Part shown: positions 6,906 to 10,904 of the stretch, one piece after another
How the letters are laid out: every line of letters begins with the position of its first letter
Numbering within the stretch: the stretch's first letter is position 1
Assembly (NCBI GenBank): GCA_035412805.1
Contig: DAONVO010000078.1
Span: 1-10,904, forward strand
Origin: DTU018 sp029550685
Lineage (GTDB): Bacteria > Bacillota > Syntrophomonadia > Syntrophomonadales > Syntrophomonadaceae
DNA length: 10,904 nucleotides
Direction of reading: 5' to 3'
Translations under genes and position numbers: made by a program
The notes under the pieces: generated by a model
Database searches by the model: none
Seen by the model: the letters and a program-made list of their open reading frames with translations, nothing else
What the model was told of the DNA's origin: nothing

Positions 6906-7022
6906 GTTTAACCTGATGAACTCTGCCAGAGTAGTCTCAGGGGGATAAGCAGACAGCAGGGTGATGAGATCACCTATCGGTCCGGTAAACCAGAATCCGG
7001 ATTTTCCTACTACTAAACTCAT
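6897..7022 (-). CDS. mciZ: MciZ-like 41-residue peptide (putative sporulation inhibitor of FtsZ)
   Basis: The minus strand from ATG 7022 to TAA 6897 encodes 41 residues starting MSLVVGKSGFWFTGPIG and ending TLAEFIRLNLH. B. subtilis MciZ is a 40-residue peptide made in the mother cell under sigma-E that binds the FtsZ C-terminal subdomain and blocks Z-ring growth. By eye, recalled MciZ GVVLVGKAWEIRAKLKEY aligns with GFWFTGPIGDLITLLSAY here: both Gly, the acidic residue plus aliphatic, the Leu and the Tyr coincide; then MciZ YVKDWI aligns with TLAEFI after a one-residue gap. The expected strand-helix-helix order also fits. AGAGGTGAT at 7034-7026 is a strong ribosome site, and a sigma-E-like promoter lies just upstream. 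nudF is the adjacent gene, as I recall for mciZ in B. subtilis. Identity is low and the peptide short: that it is a gene is likely, that it is MciZ is inference. Confidence 0.68.
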   Translation of the reverse strand: MSLVVGKSGFWFTGPIGDLITLLSAYPPETTLAEFIRLNLH

Positions 7023-7025
7023 ATT

Positions 7026-7034
7026 ATCACCTCT
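7026..7034 (-). promoter_or_regulatory. Strong Shine-Dalgarno site of the MciZ-like gene
   Basis: Read on the minus strand this is AGAGGTGAT, with AGGTGAT complementary to the 3' end of 16S rRNA over seven bases. It ends three bases before the ATG at 7022, giving normal spacing from the core. A site this good on the strand opposite to all neighbours is the main reason to regard the short frame as a real gene. Confidence 0.75.
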
Positions 7035-7040
7035 GCTGGC

Positions 7041-7069
7041 AGTTTATGTTATTATGGATAAATATATGC
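7041..7069 (-). promoter_or_regulatory. Candidate sigma-E (mother-cell) promoter of the MciZ-like gene
   Basis: On the minus strand, GCATATAT (7069-7062) resembles the sigma-E -35 kmATATTT with one mismatch. CATAAACT (7048-7041) matches the -10 CATACAmT at seven of eight bases. The spacer is 13 bases, and ATA to CATA is separated by 16, within the usual sigma-E range. Transcription would begin around 7035-7032, leaving a very short leader before the start codon. B. subtilis mciZ is known to be sigma-E controlled. The -35 lies next to the nudF ribosome site on the other strand. Confidence 0.6.
7047..7055 (+). promoter_or_regulatory. Weak candidate extended -10 for nudF
   Basis: TGTTATTAT fits TGnTATAAT with one mismatch and would start transcription about 20 bases before nudF. 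There is no clear -35. A promoter here is plausible because the 177-base gap interrupts the otherwise continuous + strand cluster, but read-through from upstream cannot be excluded. The site overlaps the sigma-E-like promoter on the opposite strand. Confidence 0.28.
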
Positions 7070-7082
7070 AGGAGGAACATTT

Positions 7083-7622
7083 ATGGATCTTTATGAAAAA
7101 ACCATCTCTTCCCAGCAAATATTTGCCGGCCGCATCATAAACGTAAAAGTAGACACAGTAGAACTGCCTGATGGTTCTACCAGTACCCGGGAGATAGTGG
7201 GGCATGCCGGGGCAGTGGCTATAATACCTGTAGATAGGGATGGTACGGTGTGGCTGGTCCGGCAGTATCGCAAAGCAGTAGAAAAGGTACTTTTAGAAAT
7301 ACCGGCCGGAACCCTGGAACCAGGCGAGGATCCCCGGGATTGTGCCATACGAGAATTGGAAGAGGAAACTGGACTTTCGGCTGCAACTTGGGAACCTATC
7401 TTATCCTATTACAGTGCTCCGGGGTTCTGTGATGAACAGCTGCACCTTTACCTGGCCCGGGATTTAACAATGGGAGATAGTCATACTGACCGGGATGAGT
7501 TTGTAGAAGTAGTTAAAATGACTCTGGTAGATGCCTACAGGGCCATTTTTACCGGGGAGATCATAGATGGCAAAAGCATTATTGCCATTCAATACGCTTA
7601 CCAGCATAGGGAGAATTTATAA
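7083..7622 (+). CDS. nudF: ADP-ribose pyrophosphatase, NUDIX family
   Basis: The 179-residue protein matches NudF/ADP-ribose pyrophosphatases, which cut ADP-ribose into AMP and ribose 5-phosphate. The NUDIX box GX5EX7REUXEEXGU is perfect at residues 76-98 (G76, E82, R90-E91, E94-E95, G97). The upstream segment with VWLVRQYRKAVEK (57-68 region) and LEIPAG (71-76), and the later YYSAPGFCDEQLHLY (109-123), are typical of the ADP-ribose subgroup. AGGAGGAA at 7070-7077 precedes the ATG by five bases. EndoQ follows after two bases. The exact substrate within the NUDIX family cannot be proved by sequence. Confidence 0.9.
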   Translation: MDLYEKTISSQQIFAGRIINVKVDTVELPDGSTSTREIVGHAGAVAIIPVDRDGTVWLVRQYRKAVEKVLLEIPAGTLEPGEDPRDCAIRELEEETGLSAATWEPILSYYSAPGFCDEQLHLYLARDLTMGDSHTDRDEFVEVVKMTLVDAYRAIFTGEIIDGKSIIAIQYAYQHRENL

Positions 7623-7624
7623 GA

Positions 7625-8803
7625 TTGCGCAGTGTTTATGCTGATTTGCATGTTCATATTGGCAGAGCCAGCGGGCGTCCGGTGAAAATTACCGCTTCCC
7701 GCAGTCTTACTTTGGCCAATCTGCTTAATGAAACGGTTCTGCGCAAGGGACTGAATATTGTGGGCATAGTCGATGCAGGCACCGCTCCTGTGCTGGCTGA
7801 ACTGGAGAAGATGGTGGACCAAGGCCAGCTTGAGATTCACCAGCGCGGTGGCTTTATGACTGCCCAGGGGGTAATGCTTCTGGCAGGGTGTGAAGTGGAA
7901 ACCCGGGAAGGAGTGCATATTATTATCTACCTTCCCGACTTGGACAGCCTGCATAAATACCAAAAGTTTATGCGCTCCCGGGTAAAGAACATGGAACTAT
8001 CCACTCAACGCTGCAAGGCTGATATTAGAGAATTGTTGAATCTCTCTCATGTGCTGGGGGGAGTATTCTGCCCGGCTCATGCTTTTACCCCCCACAAGGG
8101 ATTCTACGGCATGCTGGCATCTTCATTTCAGTCTTACTTGGGGCGGGATGCCAGCCAGATCCACGTTTTGGAATTGGGGCTCAGTGCAGATACAGATATG
8201 GCCGATACTATTAATGAAACCCGTCACTTTACTTTCCTGTCCAATTCTGATGCTCATTCTGCGGGCAATGTGGGGCGGGAGTATAATCTGCTGCGGTTGG
8301 CCGAACTTAATTTTGAGGAATTCCGCCTGGCGGTATATGGTCACGAAGGACGACGGGTTCTGGCTAATTACGGTATGGACCCTTTGATGGGCAAATATCA
8401 CCGCAGCTATTGCCCCCAGTGTGATCAGATTATGCAGGGGGAACCGCCGGTAGTGGAGTGCCCGATTTGTGGCAACGATAAACTGGTTATGGGAGTGTAT
8501 GATCGCATAGTACAAATTCAGGATCACCGGGAACCATATCATCCGGTAGGCAGACCGCCTTATCGCTACCGGGTACCGTTAACTAGTATGCCGGGGGTTG
8601 GTCCCACCACCTACCAGAAACTAATCCAGTACCTGGGCAATGAAATAGAGGTAATGGAGAGAGCCAGCTTTGATGACATTGCCCGGGTAGCGGGGAATAA
8701 TGTTGCTGCTCTGGTTATGCAGATGAGGGCAGGACGAATACCGATTACTCCGGGAGGAGGAGGGGTCTATGGAAAGATCCAGGTCCATAATTGTAACCAG
8801 TGA
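7625..8803 (+). CDS. endoQ: Endonuclease Q-type PHP-domain DNA repair nuclease (YqxK/TIGR00375 family)
   Basis: EndoQ enzymes cut DNA on the 5' side of deaminated bases such as uracil and hypoxanthine. The 392-residue protein begins with a PHP metal-phosphoesterase domain: ADLHVHIG with D7, H9, H11; D50; GCEVET with E90; H98; CPAHAFTPH with H152; and SNSDAHS with D209/H211. A zinc-finger follows (C263, C266, C279, C282), then a GVGPTTYQKLI helix-hairpin-like segment (about 320-357) for DNA binding. This domain order is that of the family. The start is TTG 7625, which puts the metal motif at the usual position; AGGGAGA at 7608-7614 is its ribosome site, 10 bases away. It lies two bases after nudF, consistent with one transcript for nucleotide hygiene and repair. 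Its last 35 bases overlap the next gene. Confidence 0.85.
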   Translation: MRSVYADLHVHIGRASGRPVKITASRSLTLANLLNETVLRKGLNIVGIVDAGTAPVLAELEKMVDQGQLEIHQRGGFMTAQGVMLLAGCEVETREGVHIIIYLPDLDSLHKYQKFMRSRVKNMELSTQRCKADIRELLNLSHVLGGVFCPAHAFTPHKGFYGMLASSFQSYLGRDASQIHVLELGLSADTDMADTINETRHFTFLSNSDAHSAGNVGREYNLLRLAELNFEEFRLAVYGHEGRRVLANYGMDPLMGKYHRSYCPQCDQIMQGEPPVVECPICGNDKLVMGVYDRIVQIQDHREPYHPVGRPPYRYRVPLTSMPGVGPTTYQKLIQYLGNEIEVMERASFDDIARVAGNNVAALVMQMRAGRIPITPGGGGVYGKIQVHNCNQ

Positions 8804-9431
8804 TGCCTCAGGGGCTCAACAGGCTGCCCGGCAGGGATTTCTGGTCATGATAGTTGACGTAATTGATATGTCAACTACCCTGGAGAGTGCTCTGGAAGCT
8901 GGTGCTATAGCGGTATTGGGTGCCAGCCCGGATGAAACCCGGGCACCGGTAAAGGTTGACCCCCAAAGAGTAGGGGAGTATGCAGCTCAAATAGCCCGCT
9001 CCCACCAGACAGGTATAATTCTGGTGAGCGAACCCCGGGTAGGAAGTGACCAGGATCGACAGCAGCGTTGCCAGAAAGTAATAAAGGGGATTGAAACAGC
9101 TGGTGGGATCGTGGAAGCAATTCTGCCTAACTTGGGCGCTGAGACACCTCGTATGCTGGATATGCGAGACAAGGTGGTTGTAGCGGTAACTGATACCGGA
9201 GGAGTGGCATATGACGCTGCCTTTATAGAAAGTCCCCGGGTGATCACGGGAACGGTGGCCAGAACCTATCGACACCGCGGCCTGGAGCCTGCCCTGCGGG
9301 CGGTGGCTCGGGCTCACCAGGAATGGGGCGATGCATGTGGACTGGCTGTGGTAGCAGCCAGCCGTAACTCTATGGAAGATATCCTGGCTGCACAGTTTAT
9401 CGCTAACTTGATGCTGAAGGAAGAAGACTAG
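8769..9431 (+). CDS. ComB-fold (2-phosphosulfolactate phosphatase-like) protein, function unknown
   Basis: A 220-residue soluble protein. Segments recall the ComB family (PF04029): VMIVDVIDMSTTLESALEAGA (26-46) resembles the ComB DVLRATTTIxxALxxGA strand-helix; VVVAVTDTGGVAYDAA (136-151) resembles TTxNGTxA; and NSMEDILAAQFI (200-211) resembles the C-terminal SxEDxxAA. The Arg after DVL in ComB is Asp here (D33), and TNG is TGG, so catalytic activity on phosphosulfolactate is doubtful. No coenzyme M genes are nearby. I call it a divergent ComB-fold protein. The ATG at 8769 follows GGAGGAGG (8753-8760) by eight bases and lies 35 bases inside the EndoQ gene, so the pair is likely translationally coupled and may be functionally linked. 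Confidence 0.6.
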   Translation: MERSRSIIVTSDASGAQQAARQGFLVMIVDVIDMSTTLESALEAGAIAVLGASPDETRAPVKVDPQRVGEYAAQIARSHQTGIILVSEPRVGSDQDRQQRCQKVIKGIETAGGIVEAILPNLGAETPRMLDMRDKVVVAVTDTGGVAYDAAFIESPRVITGTVARTYRHRGLEPALRAVARAHQEWGDACGLAVVAASRNSMEDILAAQFIANLMLKEED

Positions 9432-9442
9432 GGGGATCGCTA

Positions 9443-10795
9443 ATGAAACCAATTATGGTAATAGGCCACAAAAATCCAGATGTGGATTCAGTGGCGGCAG
9501 CTATCAGTTACAAGGTTTACAAACAGACCACCGATCAAGGCTTATTTATAGCAGCTTCAGCCGGAGAAATAAATGAAGAGACCCGCTTTATCTTAGATTA
9601 TTTTGGCTTTGAACCGCCCGCTCTGGTACGAAATGTCCGTAACACTGTGGAAGACCTTCTCGATGAACATAGACCTATAGCGGTTGGTACTGACATGACT
9701 CTGGCTGAACTGGGCAATCTGATGCGCAGTAATGACCTGAAAACGGTACCGGTTTTGGACCCGAGTGGGCGCTTGCTGGGGTTAATTACTATTGGTGATT
9801 TGGCTATGATCTTTCTGGACAGCCTGGCAGCCACCCGGGATGTTACCCGGGCCCCGGAAATATTGCGGGAATTATTCAGCCGTAAAGTTACTGATGTGAT
9901 GATAACCCGAGATTTGGTATTGTTTGAAAAAGACGAGCTGGTGGAGGAAGCTCGCAAGCATATGCTGTCTACCCGCTACCGCAACTATCCGGTAGTGGAT
10001 GAAAGTAATTCTTTCTTGGGCTTTATCTCCCGCTACAACTTGCTAGAGATGAAGCGCAAACAACTGATACTGGTAGATCATAACGAGCGCAAACAGGCGG
10101 TGGACGGGGTCGAGGAAGCGGAAATTTTAGAAATCGTTGATCACCACCGGGTGGGGGACCTGCAGACTATATCACCTATTTATTTTCATAATGAACCAGT
10201 AGGATCTACCTGCACTTTGATCGCAGAAAAATTCTTAACGGAACATATGGCTTTGGGAACCAACCTAGCCGGGTTGCTTCTTTCTGGAATTATAAGTGAT
10301 ACCATGATTTTCAAGTCTCCCACTACTACCGGTAAGGATCGAAAAATAGCCCAGCAGCTGCAAGAAATAGCCGGGATGGATCCGCTGGAGTGGGGCAAGC
10401 AAATTTTTAGCCATGCCATTAATACTGAAAAACAAAGTGATGTAGAACTTATTACTTCCGACTTAAAAGAGTACAACAGCGGTTCTTTAGTATTTGCTAT
10501 CTCACAGCTGGAAACCATTGATGCCAGACAGATGGCCTCCCGCCGCGGGGATCTGCTGAAAAGCTTGGAAGAATTGGCCCTGCGCCGAGGCTATGCCTTT
10601 ATTTGTCTTATGGTAACTGACATCCTGGAAGAGGCCACTGAATTGCTCATAGCTGGTGAAAAGAGTCACCTGATCAAATCGGCTTTTGGCCCCCAGGATG
10701 AAGGGGGAGGAATCTTTCTTAAAGGAGTTCTATCTCGCAAAAAGCAGGTAGTACCGGTGCTTTATGAAGTACTATCCCGTGAAAACATTATATAG
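9443..10795 (+). CDS. ppaC: CBS-domain Mn-dependent inorganic pyrophosphatase (family II, DHH/DHHA2)
   Basis: Hydrolyses pyrophosphate to two phosphates in the cytoplasm. The DHH catalytic domain is split by regulatory domains: GHKNPDVDS with H9, D13, D15; then CBS domains at about 73-125 and 148-205; then LVDHNE (D212) and VDHHR (D233, H234, H235), with D286 in ISDTM. The C-terminal DHHA2 domain (about 315-450) ends with the substrate-binding SRKKQ (431-435). CBS domains in this family bind adenine nucleotides, with AMP/ADP usually inhibiting. The 450-residue length means there is no DRTGG insert between the CBS domains, which makes other members about 550 residues. AGGGGGAT at 9430-9437 precedes the ATG. 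It starts 11 bases after the ComB-fold gene. Pyrophosphate made by NudF-type and other reactions would be one substrate source. Confidence 0.9.
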   Translation: MKPIMVIGHKNPDVDSVAAAISYKVYKQTTDQGLFIAASAGEINEETRFILDYFGFEPPALVRNVRNTVEDLLDEHRPIAVGTDMTLAELGNLMRSNDLKTVPVLDPSGRLLGLITIGDLAMIFLDSLAATRDVTRAPEILRELFSRKVTDVMITRDLVLFEKDELVEEARKHMLSTRYRNYPVVDESNSFLGFISRYNLLEMKRKQLILVDHNERKQAVDGVEEAEILEIVDHHRVGDLQTISPIYFHNEPVGSTCTLIAEKFLTEHMALGTNLAGLLLSGIISDTMIFKSPTTTGKDRKIAQQLQEIAGMDPLEWGKQIFSHAINTEKQSDVELITSDLKEYNSGSLVFAISQLETIDARQMASRRGDLLKSLEELALRRGYAFICLMVTDILEEATELLIAGEKSHLIKSAFGPQDEGGGIFLKGVLSRKKQVVPVLYEVLSRENII

Positions 10796-10904
10796 CCAAT
10801 CCGATTATCTCCTGAGGAACAGGCCACGATGAATGAAAAGCCATCTTTCGTGTCATTGCTGTGAAAACTGTCCTCGCGTTAGTGCAAAAGACAGCTATAC
10901 TGTC
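10796..10904. other. Window-edge segment with ambiguous partial reading frames
   Basis: No clear terminator for ppaC is visible here. On the + strand ATG 10833 opens a frame that stays open to the edge (24 codons) and is Cys-rich at its start: MKSHLSCHCCENCPRV. The nearest ribosome-like site, GAGGA at 10814-10818, is rather far (14 bases). On the minus strand a frame is open from the edge to TAA at 10788, overlapping the ppaC stop, with no recognisable motif. At most one can be real; neither is supported enough to call a gene. Confidence 0.25.

Noticed and set aside
6920..6932. Perfect inverted repeat ACTCTG-C-CAGAGT, considered as a terminator after the DUF3866 gene
   Set aside because: The stem has a one-base centre so cannot form a normal loop, there is no T tract, and it lies within codons of the MciZ-like gene.
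7598..7963. Minus-strand open frame opposite the EndoQ start
   Set aside because: It covers the PHP metal-site region of EndoQ in antisense and shows no own motifs.
8751..8765. G-rich GGAGG repeat tract
   Set aside because: Explained by Pro/Gly codons of the EndoQ tail together with the ribosome site of the next gene; not a separate repeat element.
8871..9452. Minus-strand open frame of 193 codons opposite the ComB-fold gene
   Set aside because: No recognisable domain; Cys/His/Ser-rich composition typical of antisense reading; the + strand gene has a strong ribosome site and family-like motifs.
10829..10864. 11-codon frame from ATG 10829 with a better-spaced GAGGA
   Set aside because: Too short, and no sign of a leader-peptide role such as codon runs or an attenuator hairpin.

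Overview
The window looks like chromosome of an endospore-forming Firmicute, most likely a clostridial anaerobe of the Syntrophomonas/Desulfotomaculum kind. The organism guess is inference. It rests on a complete Spo0A, moderate GC, strong Shine-Dalgarno sites, TTG starts, a CBS-regulated family II pyrophosphatase, and DUF3866 and EndoQ-type proteins. No rRNA, tRNA, CRISPR array, insertion sequence or phage gene is visible. Genes fill nearly everything and almost all lie on the + strand; no gap exceeds 300 bases.

Layout. Bases 1-162 hold a possible 3' end of an upstream gene and the spo0A control region (sigma-H-like elements and a near-consensus 0A box). spo0A (163-966) is closed by a clear intrinsic terminator (982-1030). 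A tightly packed cluster follows: steA-like (1141-2262), steB/mctB-like (2279-3181), a family 2 glycosyltransferase (3178-3852), an MraY/WecA-like membrane sugar-phosphate transferase starting at a TTG (3849-4670), an M20 PepT-like peptidase (4676-5794) and a DUF3866 protein (5808-6905). A 177-base gap separates this from nudF (7083-7622), an EndoQ-type PHP endonuclease (7625-8803), a ComB-fold protein (8769-9431) and a CBS-domain Mn-dependent pyrophosphatase (9443-10795). The last 109 bases hold only ambiguous partial reading frames.

The most interesting item is in the gap upstream of nudF. On the minus strand, 7022-6897 encodes a 41-residue peptide with an excellent Shine-Dalgarno site and, directly upstream, a good match to a mother-cell sigma-E promoter. 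The peptide resembles Bacillus subtilis MciZ, the 40-residue sporulation inhibitor of FtsZ, in length, in G...G/L/Y/acidic-aromatic-Ile spacing, in predicted strand-helix-helix layout, in sigma-E-type control, and in lying next to nudF (and close to a YqxK/EndoQ-type gene). I propose it as a divergent clostridial MciZ that is easily missed in annotation.

How the genes may work together. Spo0A commits the cell to sporulation. The MciZ-like peptide would then stop Z-ring assembly in the mother cell. SteA/SteB-like proteins, known from actinobacteria as a cytokinesis pair, together with two envelope glycosyl/sugar-phosphate transferases, suggest a septum or cell-wall module. NudF, EndoQ and the pyrophosphatase form a nucleotide-cleaning, DNA-repair and pyrophosphate-removal group.
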